Shown piece after piece: positions 1 to 9,326 of a DNA stretch of 64,000 nt. Origin of the DNA: Boesenbergia rotunda (lineage: Eukaryota; Streptophyta; Magnoliopsida; Zingiberales; Zingiberaceae); contig JAGFNQ010005186.1 in NCBI GenBank assembly GCA_024364735.1, forward strand, positions 98,963 to 162,962, given 5' to 3'. The position numbers and the translations under genes are program-made. Position 1 is the stretch's first letter. Each line of letters starts with the position of its first letter. The notes under the pieces were generated by a model that had not been told where the DNA came from, searched no databases, and worked only from the letters and a program-made list of their open reading frames with translations.

Positions 1-508
1 GCTGTCTTGGTTCTGACTTCGGGTCTCCCAAATGGAAACCTAGGTCGAACCGATGCCTAATGTTCCCTCGACGGGGAACGTGTCCTCACCTACTCCTCTC
101 AGGAGAGTTTACCTTTTGCCAACCGACTCCTCCGGTTGGACTTTTACCCAATCTACCTGACCAGGTCTTCGTGCCCAACTTCCGGTCAGGTATTAAGTGC
201 CCAGACCCTTGCCAGGACTTCGTGCCCAGTCCTCGACTAGGACTTCTTTGCCCGACTTCCGGTCAGATCTTCTTGCCAGTCCTTGACCAGGACTTCTTTG
301 CCCATCTCTTTGCCAGGACTTCTTGCCCAGTCCTTGACCAGGACTTCTTTGCCCAGCCCTTTGCCAGGACTTCTTGCCCAGTCCTCGATCAGGACTTCTT
401 TGCCTAGTGTACCTAGGGCTTCTTTCCTGCACACTTACTAAATACATTAGACACCAATAACATCATAACTTCTGTACCCTTTGTCATTATCAAAACCCAG
501 GTTTGACT
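1..508 (-). mobile_element. Element A 3' LTR, partial
   Basis: The sequence matches 7121-7627 closely, beginning at GCTGTCTTGGTTCTGACTTC and ending near the shared GGTTTGAC segment. Only the element-5' portion (about 500 bases) lies in the window. Compared with the 5' LTR, the extreme terminus is shortened: the outermost TGTTAGTGCAGG-type bases seen at 7650 are absent next to the polypurine tract, a loss of roughly 20 bases. Confidence 0.85.
190..410. repeat. LTR minisatellite in element A 3' LTR
   Basis: A run of degenerate units of the type TTGCCAGGACTTC, TTGCCCAGTCCT, CGACCAGGACTTCTTTGCC repeats about every 25-50 bases. It opens reading frames on both strands that only reflect the repeat. 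The same array occurs at 7250-7540 and, in related form, in element E's LTRs. Confidence 0.8.
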
Positions 509-522
509 ACTCCCCCTTTTTG
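507..522 (-). other. Polypurine tract of element A
   Basis: On the minus strand the sequence reads AAAAAGGGGGAG next to the 3' LTR, the position and composition expected for the plus-strand priming site. E has the same AAAGGGGGAGA context at 63145-63156. Confidence 0.75.
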
Positions 523-1735
523 ATATGGCAACCCGGTTCAAAAGTTAAGTTAACCATACACATAAGTAGGTAAAGTACCTAAATTTAATTTCTTCCCACT
601 GGAAGAAATCTCCCCCTGATGTTTTCAAAAGTTTGTGGGGTTTTTGAAAAAGTTTCTAAGTATAAAAGTGAAACATTTTTCATATTTTCAATATTTAGAA
701 AATTTTTAAGAAAAGGTTTTTATGTTAGAAAACATTTTCCAAAAATGAGTTGGGCACTTGGAAAATTTTTAGGAGAATTTTGAACTTTGCACTAAGAAAA
801 GTTTTCACAAAAGATTTAGAGTAAGTACTTAGAATAATTTTTGAAAGCAAATAATTTCCAAAATAATTTCCAAAATACATAGTTTTTACACTTTAGAAAA
901 TTTTCTAATCTTATTCTGAAGTTTTAACACTTAGAAAATTTTCAAGCAGTTTAAATACTTAGAAATATTTTTCAAATAGAATTTTGAATTTATAACTTAG
1001 AAAAAATTTCCAGAAAATTTTCAGAATAAGTACTTAGAAGATTAACTTTCAAAAAGAACTTTACTTTTTGAAAAAAAAAAGATAAAAGTTTTTGAAAAAA
1101 AGATTTAATTTTGAAGAAAAAATTAAATTTTGAAACCTTCTTTTCTCTCCTTTCCAATCTCTCCCCCTTTGCAATATATCAAAAAAAAATATAGCAAAAA
1201 AGTGAGTAATCAAAGTAAGATGTTGTACTGTACCAATTCTAAGTTTAAACTGGACCAAATTAATTTGAATTTTTGCTTTCGGGTCCTGTCTAACCCAATT
1301 AACTACTTACTGACTGTTATAAACAGCAGCTTTCGCTAGGGTTAGTCAAGTTAAGTGATCTGATCAACTTAGATTTTCCAAGCTTGACACTTAACCTGAT
1401 TACTGTTTAATTGGTATTTAGTTCTCCAATTACTGCAGATGCAATGACTTAAAGCATCTTGAATCAAGGCAAAGACCTAAGCATCTCAACCCATTCTAGG
1501 TTATCAATCAAAAGTACCCTAAGGTGCTTGTGAGATGCTGGCTTCTAGATCTATAGGTGTATGCAGTTCTAGGGTTAGGGCCTAGGCTAAGTCCATTGCG
1601 AAAAAAAGCCCTAGTTTTGAAGGGGGTAAGTTTTAAAAAAACTAAGTCGGAAAAATTATTTTAAATAAAGAAAATAAAGAAATGATTTTGTAGAAAATAA
1701 ACAGTTATTGAAAAAAATATAATTAGAGCAGTCCT
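523..1735 (-). other. Element A 3' non-coding region
   Basis: No believable coding sequence is present. About 620-1130 is AT-rich and built of degenerate direct repeats of the type ACTTAGAAAATTTTC. A PPT-like CTCCCCCTTT (1161-1170) and TCCCCCT (611-617) lie inside it; several PPT copies are described for Sireviruses. About 1300-1640 is clearly conserved with E 61990-62330, including the stretch CCTAGGCCCTAACCCTAGAA on the minus strand. This is therefore a shared structural part of the family rather than random spacer. Confidence 0.7.
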
Positions 1736-1762
1736 ATTCTACCAAGCATAACTCTAACTTAG
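1736..1762 (-). pseudogene. Last codons of pol (RNase H C-terminus) in element A
   Basis: The minus-strand sequence ATGCTTGGTAGAATAG with its flanks matches the final codons and stop of element E's pol at about 61785-61811 (GTGCTTAGTAGAATAG). It encodes the tail around L-V-E-stop. Nothing else of pol is found upstream. This remnant marks the 3' edge of the replacement that removed protease, integrase, RT and RNase H. The following 3' region again matches E. Confidence 0.65.
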
Positions 1763-1903
1763 TAACTGATAAAAGGCAGATAATCAAGTAAGCAACTAGT
1801 AACTAGATATGATAAGTGCATAGAAGTTAACTGGTCAAAGCGAGGACCCGCAGAGTCAAACACAAGTCAATAGTACAATAAGTCAACTGAAGTCATCTGG
1901 AGT

Positions 1904-3249
1904 CTATGAGGAGGGGCCCGGAGGGAAGAATGGACCGTGCTGCCAATTTTGGAACCAAGACATCATCTCGTCATGTCGAGCCTGATTTGCCTCATGTTCG
2001 GCTCGGAGGGCATCCATGTGCTCAGTGTGGTGTACCTCTCTCACTAGGCGGTCGGCTAGAATAGCTTCCATGTGCTCATTATGGTAGGCTCGGTTTACAT
2101 CGTGCTTTGCCCGAATTGCGTCGACTATCTCGATGTAGTGGGCTTCATCTTCCTCTCGGAGGCTATGAATTTCTGTCTGAAGTAGTGTCACTCTCTCGTC
2201 GAGCATCGGCGGTGGGGGCTCGTCCATCTGCTCTCGAATCTCGGCAGCGAGATTTGTGACGTCGACCTCTATCTCCTCATTGGAATCGATCTGGGCTCCG
2301 GCTCTCTAACGTCTCCATGATAGACCCCCGGTAACCGAGACCTCTGTGCCCGCTAGGGAAAAATTTCTATACCCAATTTCGTCAAATTCAGTCATCGTGG
2401 TCATCTCTCCATCGGTAATTTCGCGACCGTGATGACGAAGAAGAGAGGTGATGATGTGGCAATAAGGGGTGCATACCTGACCCTGAGTAGTAACACTGGA
2501 TGCATGTAGAATGGTATGGAATATGTGAAGTCCAATATCTATGTCTAAGTAATGGATCAAGGCGTACAACAAGAAGGTATGGAATGGTCGCATGGTCGCG
2601 ACATCCCTAGTGGTCAAGGGAAGAATACAACAGACTAGAACTCTATAAAGAGCGTAGTCCTGGACCCAGAGATCTACTGATTGAAACCAACTCACCAAAG
2701 GGCCTCGGGCATTTCTATAGAAATATGAATAAAGGGTGTCCAGATCAATATGGGAGTAGGGAGGAGCAAAGGGAGGATCTCTAGGAGGGTAATAGCAGAA
2801 AGTGGACTGGGAAGATCGTAGTCCAAGGAATCTGTTAAACAACAAGGGCGTTATAGTCAAGGGCATTCCTTGTACAGTGGTGATATAGCTAAGATTATCT
2901 TGTCTTACTAGGTTATTGTAAAATTCTGCACATAGGGTCGTATTCACAGGATGAGTGCAGAAAACAAGTCGATCAAGTTGATAGAAATTGATGATGTCCA
3001 TAGCTACAGGACAGGAATGAGTGAAAAACTGCCTATTTAAGAAGCTTGTCTTGATAGGTTTATAGGTCGTTCTAGCGAACTTATTGAAAAGTTCTATGGT
3101 CGGAAACCTAGGGTCAGGACTAGGTTCGGTCCCGGGGTTGGGTTGAATAGTACGGCGTTTTCTAACATAATAGGAAGCATGCATTTAAGGAGCGAAATAA
3201 TAATAAAGAAATTAATTTTAAATGCATAAAAATGATACCGAGGAGCCAT
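1904..3249 (-). CDS. Accessory protein of element A, Transposase_32-like, two exons, one in-frame stop
   Basis: Exon 1 is 3249-3239 (ATGGCTCCTCG); exon 2 is 3161-1904. Splicing gives a start M-A-P-R-K-R-R. The product would be about 420 residues but has an in-frame TAG at 2306-2308; without read-through it is about 288 residues. The core has the order F-x-x-x-x-C, QLDRLVFC, LCAEFYNNL, a G-M-P-L stretch, FLGL, ILPLTT, then L-D-I-D-I-G. From memory this resembles the plant-specific 'putative plant transposon protein' family (Pfam Transposase_32), whose function is unknown. The C-terminal 108 residues are a charged coiled coil with H-x-E-H-M repeats ending in a Pro-rich tail. Its homologue in element B is at 12861-14004. 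The family call is moderately sure; a role in mobility or regulation is not shown. Confidence 0.68.
3162..3238 (-). other. Predicted intron in the element A accessory gene
   Basis: Minus-strand GTATCATT... to ...TTATGTTAG, 77 bases, strongly AT-rich, with a T-rich stretch before the AG. Removing it joins CG to A and restores a K-R-R-rich reading frame from an ATG in good context (ACCATGGCT). The length is near the lower limit for plant introns. Element B has a GT-AG intron ending one base before its ATG, which supports a real, conserved intron. Confidence 0.62.
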
Positions 3250-3339
3250 GGTTGAAGTTGGACGTTCTTCCGGACACCTTGGGAGGAGAAGAGTTAGAGA
3301 AGAGAGTTTGTTTTTGGGTGGGAAATGAAAGGGGTTTCG

Positions 3340-3640
3340 ATGGCTTTATATAGAGGTTGGACGGGCGCCCGGGAGGAATCGGGCGCCTAGAGTCAGGCGT
3401 AAACTGCCAAATGCATCTTTTTCAATTTTGACACTATCCTTGGGGGCGCCCGTGAGGACCCAGGCACCTGGAGTCAGCTGCCATGCGTGGCAGCTTTTGC
3501 TGCCTCGAATTGACATAAAGGTCTAGGTGCCCGATAGGTCTCGGGCGCCTAGCTTAGCTAGGTATTGACAGCTTTTGCTGTCTTGGTCGAAGAGAAGGTG
3601 AGGGGGGGGGGGGCACCCGAGGGGTCACAGGCGCCCGAGA
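3340..3640 (-). promoter_or_regulatory. Internal promoter of element A: TATA box plus GGCGCC dyad array
   Basis: On the minus strand TATATAAAG (3344-3352) lies about 100 bases upstream of the accessory ATG at 3249, with a C-rich, A-rich leader between. Directly upstream are GGGCGCCC at 3363-3370, GGGCGCC at 3381-3387 and further GGCGCC/GGTGCC pairs up to about 3640. The pairs are arranged as inverted repeats with spacers of about 10 bases. The LTR promoter of the same element has this motif array upstream of its TATA box (6700-7000). A poly-G run of 13 lies at about 3602-3613. Confidence 0.7.
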
Positions 3641-3650
3641 TGGCCATTGT

Positions 3651-3709
3651 TTGACTATTGACTAGTTTGACTGTTTGACCAGGTTTGACTATTTTGACCT
3701 AGTTTGACT
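3651..3709. promoter_or_regulatory. Cluster of seven W-box cores (TTGAC[C/T])
   Basis: TTGACT or TTGACC occurs at 3651, 3658, 3667, 3675, 3685, 3694 and 3704 on the plus strand. It lies distal to the internal TATA box of element A. TTGAC[C/T] is the known core bound by plant WRKY factors. Function here is inference. Confidence 0.6.
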
Positions 3710-3780
3710 CTAATGACCAACTAACAATCAATTCAACTCTAAAATCAATGTTTTTATTTGACAACATTACAGAAATCAGA

Positions 3781-4420
3781 TTTTGAATTAACTTAAGTCC
3801 TAACTATCTCACCCGGTATATTGTTATCAATCACGTTAACTTATGGGTTTTTTTAAGACAGTTTTTAATAGAAGTAAAGATTTTATTTTGAAAAACTATG
3901 ATTAGTTTTGAAAAGATAAATTAATTTTGAAAACCCAATTAATTATGCTTTTAAAAATTATTTTTGAAAACAATGGTTGAATCTATGATTAATTGAAATC
4001 CGTGTTAGATCCAAATCTGACAATAGTAAAGTGAATTTGGTTTTCAATAATCGGCTTCCAGGTCTTGGTGTGGCACTAGGCCTTCTTTGGTCGTTGCCTT
4101 ATTGGATCATCAACCCTTTCCTTGACAAAGCCTTTTATTGAAAATCCATTTTCAAGTTACTCCTTGAAAGATTTTGGTCTAACTAGTTTGAGTCTTGGAT
4201 CGGTAGCTTCGGCTAGTTCCACCAAAATGGCTTCCCTAATGTACTATCATCTCACCTCCACCCAATACTATGTTGTTCAAATTTCAGTAAATCAATTTAG
4301 TCCTTAATCTAACCAGTCCTAGGTCTAAGCATGGTAAATTGCAGAAAATAAATAAACAAGCAATCATGCAATTTTACAATAAGAAAAAGAATTTATTTAA
4401 CTATAAAAATGGTTTTTAAG
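3781..4420 (-). other. Gag-pol spacer remnant of element A
   Basis: The segment matches the stretch between gag and pol in element E (about 58010-58640): the GGGGAGCC block at the gag end, the CTTGACAAAG...AAGAAGGCC block and the GTTAACGTGA...GGTGAG block occur in the same order. No protein is supported. Homology stops near 3780, where the W-box and internal promoter region begins. Confidence 0.7.
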
Positions 4421-4559
4421 TTGGCTCCCCTTGGACTAAAGCCACGGTAATGATTAGGCAAGATATGAATCTTGTCCTTGGGGATCCAATACTGGTTTGG
4501 TCCAGCTTGGTTGCTCAGGCAAAGTTTGGGTACCCATGCCTAAACTTTGGGTCTAGACT

Positions 4560-6048
4560 GATTCAGTACAGCATAATATGATCTTTGTCTAGCCTTAGTT
4601 CGATACCCTAACCTGGATCGATTTAGAACGGACTTCTATTTTCCAAGGATCATATCAAGACCCTTGGAACCCAAAGTGAATCATTCCAAAGCTGCTCTAA
4701 GGTCCTTGACTTGAGTTTTCAAGGAGGAGTTCTCTTTCTCAAGCTTTTCAACTTGAGTAGAGGTTCCTTCTTGAACCTTCTCAGTCAAATATCTAGAGTC
4801 AGGGTCCTCTTTCAGGAGTTTTACTTCCTGTCGGACTTGACTCGAATTTTGGCTTTCACCAAGTTACTAGATAGGTAAGCAATTAATTCTGCTAATTCAG
4901 CTTTTGAATAACCACTTACAGTTTTTTTGTCGTCTTCCGAAATGGTGAGCTTTCCGTCGTCCAGTTCCGATTCTGATCCGATGTCGATTTCTACCGAAGC
5001 AGTTAGGGCGAGCAGGTTCGATTGTGGGGCCTCTTCTTCTTCTTCGGATGAAGACTCGTCCCACGTTGCTTGAAGGACCTTCTTCCTTCTTGTCTTCTTG
5101 GCTTCTTTCAGATTAGGGCACTCCGATTTGAAATGTCCCTTCTTGTTGCATTCGAAGCACGTTACGTTGGATTTGGTCTTGGGTGGTTCGGTTGGATCAT
5201 CCTTCTTTCGACTGGATTTTCTTCTGTTGGTCTGATTCTTCAATTCTTTGTAGTAGTCCCGGGCTAGCTGAACAAGCTTGGGTCGATCCCCTTCGTTGTC
5301 TTCTGAGTCTGAGTCTGAGTCTGAGTCTGAGTCAGACTCGGGTGCAGGTTGAGGCTTCTTCTTGGCCACCTTTCCTGTTTTTGCCTGCAACAAAAGAAAT
5401 GCCTTTCTCGGCTAAGGTGCAGTTAGTCTGCTCATGTAATTCAAGTTCAGAAAATAACTCGTCTAATTTGATTTTGGAAAGATCCCTTGAAACTTTGTAC
5501 GCATCTACCATAGATGCCCACAAAGTATTTCTCGGGAAGGCGTTTAGGGTATACCTGATCAGGTCACGATTTTCTACCTTGTGACCGATTGTATGTAGAC
5601 CGTTCATCAACTTTTGGATTCTGGCGTGGAGCTGGGCTGCTGACTCGCCGTAGTTCATTTTGATTGTGTATAACTTGTTTAGCAGTAGGTCCATATTGCT
5701 GATTCGGGTGTCAGAGGTTCCTTCGTGCAATTCAATTAACTTACCCCAGAGTTCCTTTGCACTGTTGAATGGTCCCACTCGGTTCAGCTCTTCTTTGGTT
5801 AAACCGCATTGGAGTGTCTGGGTTGCTTTAGCATCAGCCTCGATTTTCTTTTTCAGCGAGGCATCCCATTCTGTGTAAGGTTGTGCCACTCCTTCAGCAT
5901 TTTTCGGGATTTCCAGACCAAATTGGATTATGATCCACATGTCTACCTGAGTTTTCAGGTGAACTTCCATCTGACTCATCCAGTAGGAGAAGTCCTCCCC
6001 ACTGAAGAGTGGTGGTCTGGCTGTACTGAAACCCTCTTGCATGGTCAT
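4560..6048 (-). pseudogene. gag: Gag of element A, frameshifted
   Basis: Nucleocapsid/capsid polyprotein of Sirevirus type. The start codon at 6048 opens M-T-M-Q-E-G-F-S, followed by a DUF4219-like N-terminus (F-S-Y-W-M-S-Q-M) and a UBN2-type region (DLLLNKLYTIKM, WASMVDAYKVSRDL). A run of Ser-Asp pairs and one CCHC zinc knuckle (CFECNKKGHFKSEC, near 5120-5165) come next. A Lys/Glu-rich coiled coil and the G-S-K-G-L-D-M-I-L motif end the protein at 4640-4800. The frame changes near 5385, just before the Ser-Asp run. Further stops disable the C-terminus, so this copy is unlikely to yield full Gag. The order and motifs match E's gag at 56401-57970. Confidence 0.88.
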
Positions 6049-6258
6049 TTAGAAATTCTGAAATAATAACAAAAAAATCTGTCCCAAGACTTGGTCTTGG
6101 ATTAGTTGTGCGGGAATAAAATAGTTAATACGAAACGATCAAGTGGTGTTGCACCAACCTCAATTAATGATAAAGATTCGATCGAAAAAGAAATTAAAAT
6201 TTTCGTAAAAATTCGAAAAACTCCCAAATTGGTGGTTGCACCAAATTTGAGCTACCCC

Positions 6259-6270
6259 GCTCTGATACCA
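6259..6270 (-). other. Primer binding site of element A
   Basis: GCTCTGATACCA on the plus strand is the reverse complement of TGGTATCAGAGC, complementary to the 3' end of plant initiator Met-tRNA. It is two bases from the LTR end TGTTGG (minus strand CCAACA). Confidence 0.92.
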
Positions 6271-6685
6271 CTTGTTGGATCGAGAAAAATGACAGAGGGG
6301 GGGGGGTGAATATCGTTAAAATCTTTTTCAGATTAAGGAAAGAGAAAACACAGCAGAAAACAAAACAATCTCACAAAGAACACAAGACTTTTACTTGGTT
6401 CGGAGTCGCGGTCGGCTCCTACTCCAAGGTCCACGGTCCTTGACCGTTTACTGCGGGCAATTCTATAATCGCGCAAAGGTTTACAGATTTTGGTACAAGA
6501 ATATTGCAGTAAATAAAAGAGTTACACTTTTCTTTACCGACGCCCGATGTGGATCGTACTTCGGAGCAGAGGGTCGTCGTCGGCGCTGGAATCTCGAGAT
6601 CGGAGTTTGCCGGAGCAGAGCGCTTGAACGAAAAGCTTGGAGGCATTAGAATGTTGTGTTCCTGAAGCCTTGGGGTCGAGCCGCT

Positions 6686-7000
6686 TTTATAGTGCTCCTG
6701 GGGGCGCCTGACACGTGCCTTCAGATCGAAGAACCTTCATCTGCAGCTCGGTCAGCGCTTATCCCCTTTGAATAGGCCTCTGGAGCTGACTGGGGGGGGG
6801 GCACCCGAGACCTCCTGGGCGCCTAGCTTGACTTGGTCCGCTGGCTTCATGGCTAATTTGTTTCGATTACTCTTTGGCTTTGACCTTGGGCGCCCAGGAC
6901 ATCCCGGGCGCATAGCCCAATGTGATTTCAAAGCGTTCTTGCTTCATTGCTTGTTTGGCTTTGACCTAGGGCACCCGGGACCTCCCGGGCGCCTAGCCCA
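6686..7000 (-). promoter_or_regulatory. LTR promoter of element A: TATA box and GGCGCC dyads
   Basis: Minus-strand CTATAAAAG (TTTATA on plus at 6686-6691) is preceded by GGCGCCCC (6701-6708). Further upstream come paired motifs such as GGGCGCCC...GGGCGC at about 6889-6912 and GCACCCGG...CCCGGGCGCC at about 6970-6993. Each pair forms an inverted repeat with about 9 bases between. The same motif type precedes the internal TATA box at 3344-3352. Confidence 0.68.
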
Positions 7001-7249
7001 GCTTCTTACCCCCTTCCTTTGGGGCATTCTGAGCTGCAGACACACACTCCTTCGGTCCTGCAACCAAGGTTAGTTCCAAAACAACCAAAGCAAGAATATT
7101 AGTCAATATTTACAGTCGTAGCTGTCTTGGTTCTGACTTCGGGTCTCCCAAATGGAACCCTAGGTCGAACCGACGCCTAATGTTCCCTCGACGGGGAATG
7201 CGTCCTCACCTACTCCTCTCAGGAGAGTTTACCTTTTGCCAACCGGCTC

Positions 7250-7540
7250 CTCCGGTTGGACTTTTGCCAAATCTACCTGACCAGGTCTTCGTGCACAACT
7301 TTCGATCAGGTCTTCGGTGCCCAGCCCCTTGCCAGGACTTCGTGCCCAATCCTCGTCCAAGACTTCTTTGCCCGACTTCCGGTCAGGTCTTCTTGCCCAG
7401 TCCTTGACCAGGACTTCTTTGCTCAGCCCTTTGCCAGGACTTCTTGCCCAATCCTCGACCAGGACTTCTTTGCCGAGCCCTTTGCCAGGACTTCTTGCCC
7501 AGTCCTCGACCAGGACTTCTTTTCCTAGTGTACCTAGGGC
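7250..7540. repeat. LTR minisatellite in element A 5' LTR
   Basis: Tandem degenerate units TTGCCAGGACTTC, TTGCCCAATCCTCGACCAGG, repeating about every 50 bases. They give overlapping open frames in several phases on both strands, none of which is a gene. The copy at 190-410 differs in unit number. Confidence 0.8.
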
Positions 7541-7650
7541 TTCTTTCCTGCACACATAGTAAACACATTAGACACCAATAACATCTTAACTTCTGAACCC
7601 TTTCTCATTAACAAAACCCAGGTTTGACTTAGGTGTTGCCTGCACTAACA

Positions 7651-8632
7651 CGTGGGTCACCACGCGTCTGGATGAAAGCCGAGCCGAGGGTCGTGGGAGG
7701 ATGCCCCCTTATAACTCGCGTGAGCGAGAGTCTGGCTTCTCGGTCGGGGACATCTCAGGGAGCGTGGACATCCACGCTTCCGGCTGAGAGGCGAGCCGTG
7801 GGTCGTGGGAGCATGCCCACTTATAACTCGCGAGAGCGAGAGTCTGGCTTCTTGGTCAACGACATCTCAGGGAGTGTGGGCCGCCACGCGTCCGACTGAG
7901 AGCCGAGCCGAGGGTCATGGGAGCATGCCCACTTATAAGTCGCGAGAGCGAGAGTCTGGCTTCTCGATTGGAGACATCTTAGGGAGCATGGGTCACTACA
8001 CGTCCAGCTGAGAGACGAGCCGAGGGTCGTGGGAGCATGCCCACTTATAACTGGCGAGGCAAGAGTCTGGCTTCTCGATTGGGGATATCCCAGGGAGCGT
8101 TGGCTGCCAAGCGTCCGACTAAGAGCCGAGCCGAGGGTCGTGGGTTCATGCCCACTTATAATTCGCGAGAGCAAGAGTCTGACTTCTCAGTCGGGGACAT
8201 CTCAGGGAGCGTGGGCCGCCACGCGTCTGGCTGAGAGCCGAGCCGAGGGTCGTGGGAGCATGCCCACTTATAACTCGCGAGAGCGAGAGTCTGGCTTCTC
8301 GGTCGGGGACATCTCAGGGAGCGTGGGACACCACGCGTCCAATTGAGAGCTGAGCCGAGGGTCGTGGGAGCATGCCCACTTATAACTCGCGAGAGCGAGA
8401 GTCTGGCTTCTCAGTCGGAGACAACTCAGGGAGCATGGGTCGCCACACGTCCGGCTGAGAGTCGAGCCGAGGGTCGTGGGAGAATGCCCACTTATAACTC
8501 GCGAGAGTAAGAGTCTGGCTTCTCGGTCGGGGGCATCTCAGGGAGCGTGGGCCGCCATGCGTCCAACTGAGAGCCGAGCCGAGGGTCGTGGGAGCATGCC
8601 CACTTATAACTCGCGAGAACGAGAGTCTGGGA
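7651..8632. repeat. Tandem repeat, unit about 112 bp, 8-9 copies
   Basis: The marker CCACTTATAACTCGCGAGAG recurs at about 7814, 7928, 8042, 8151, 8264, 8376, 8488 and 8600, a spacing of 109-114 bases. Each unit also carries GAGGGTCGTGGGAGCATGCC and ATCTCAGGGAGCGTGGG. Copies differ by about 5-15%. It abuts a Tat-like gypsy remnant; such elements often carry tandem repeats in their 3' regions, so it may be part of that element rather than a free satellite. The open frames across it are repeat artefacts. Confidence 0.88.
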
Positions 8633-8639
8633 CACTTGA

Positions 8640-9326
8640 CCATTTATCCGGGAAGGCGGATCTTCCACTATTCCCATGAGATTACAAAGTACAACTTTCT
8701 TTAACTGCCTGTTTGGCGAGAGTTTCCTCAGGTTAGCCCCCCTGAAATCATGTGTACTCCTCCTCGAACGACGTTTTTCTGGTTGGCCTACTGCTCTTCT
8801 TTGTCGACTTGCTCTGGGAACAAGCCGCAAGCGAGCGGAGGCTTGCGTTCGAGTCCTCCGTCGGCTAAGGGGAGGTTTCGACCTTCTCGCCCCGAGTCTT
8901 GCCTGGGGGAGGCTTGCCTTCTTCGTTCTTGGGTACCTGTCTGGGGAGCTTTACCCCATCCGCACTAACGACACTCATCCGTGTCGTGGGTGTGGCTATG
9001 ATGGAACGTGCAGTAGGGCCTCCAGCGGGTCAGCAGACACCTTTGATCCACTTGCTTCACGTGTCGAGGCTCTTCTCCGGTTCGGTCAGTGGTCCTCCGG
9101 GGGCTGCGAATGGGCCCACCCAGCGGCCAGTTAGACTGCAAGGGAGTCGGGAGTGGCGCGCTAGCAGGCTCCTTCTTCCGAGCGTCCTGCGCTTCTTCCA
9201 CATTGATGTATTTGACGGCCTTTACTAATAGGTTGTCAAAGTCATTGGGGGCTTCCGGAGAAGCGAGCAAAAAAAATCTCCCTCTTGTAGCCCTTGGGAG
9301 AAAGCGCTGATCAATACTTCAGGAGC
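8640..9326 (-). pseudogene. gag: Tat-like Ty3/gypsy gag and protease-start remnant
   Basis: Read on the minus strand from 9326: a stretch around L-Q-E-G-D-F-F, then after a frameshift near 9262 (run of eight A) N-D-F-D-N-L-L and K-Y-I-N-V-E-E-A-Q. The zinc-finger-like Y-C-x-F-H-x-x-x-x-H-D-T-D-E-C-R lies near 8965-9000. This order is typical of the Tat/Ogre branch of gypsy Gag. Further along, around 8740, H-M-I-S-G-G resembles the segment before the protease. Stops and frameshifts are frequent, so this is a dead fragment. Its 5' side is cut by element B at 9327. Confidence 0.68.

Larger units (their letters stand above)
1..7650 (-). mobile_element. Element A: non-autonomous Sirevirus-like (Ty1/copia) LTR retrotransposon, left end cut by the window
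   Basis: Two copies of one LTR (1-508 and 6273-7650) flank a 5.8-kb interior read on the minus strand. In element order the interior is: Met-tRNA primer site (6259-6270), gag (6048 to about 4560), a gag-pol spacer (4420-3781), an internal promoter, an accessory gene (3249-1904), the last codons of pol (1762-1736), a 3' non-coding region and a polypurine tract. The LTR ends, gag, spacer and 3' region closely resemble element E at 54720-64000, which has pol. A is therefore an E-type element whose protease-integrase-RT-RNase H block has been replaced. It would need pol in trans. Confidence 0.88.
6273..7650 (-). mobile_element. Element A 5' LTR
   Basis: 1378 bases, bounded by TGTTAG... (minus strand start at 7650) and ...CCAACA (6273). 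In element order it holds the minisatellite, GGCGCC-dyad array, TATA box and a U5-like end with a CCCCCCCC run near 6297-6306. The last 350 bases match the LTR of element E closely (for example TTTGCGCGATTATAGAATTG), showing they are one family. Beyond 7650 the flank is the 112-bp satellite. Confidence 0.88.

Noticed and set aside
60..447. Open frames on both strands (115, 84 and 65 codons)
   Set aside because: They translate the LTR minisatellite; the same frames recur at 7229-7568 with different unit numbers and no start or domain signal.
3361..3640. Host CpG-island promoter
   Set aside because: The GC-rich block carries the same GGCGCC dyads as element A's LTR and lies inside the element, so it is element DNA.
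7633..8643. Many overlapping frames on both strands
   Set aside because: They are produced by the 112-bp tandem repeat.
8676..9134. 152-codon plus-strand frame
   Set aside because: The minus strand here has gypsy Gag motifs (Y-C-x-F-H...D-E-C); the plus frame is a shadow.
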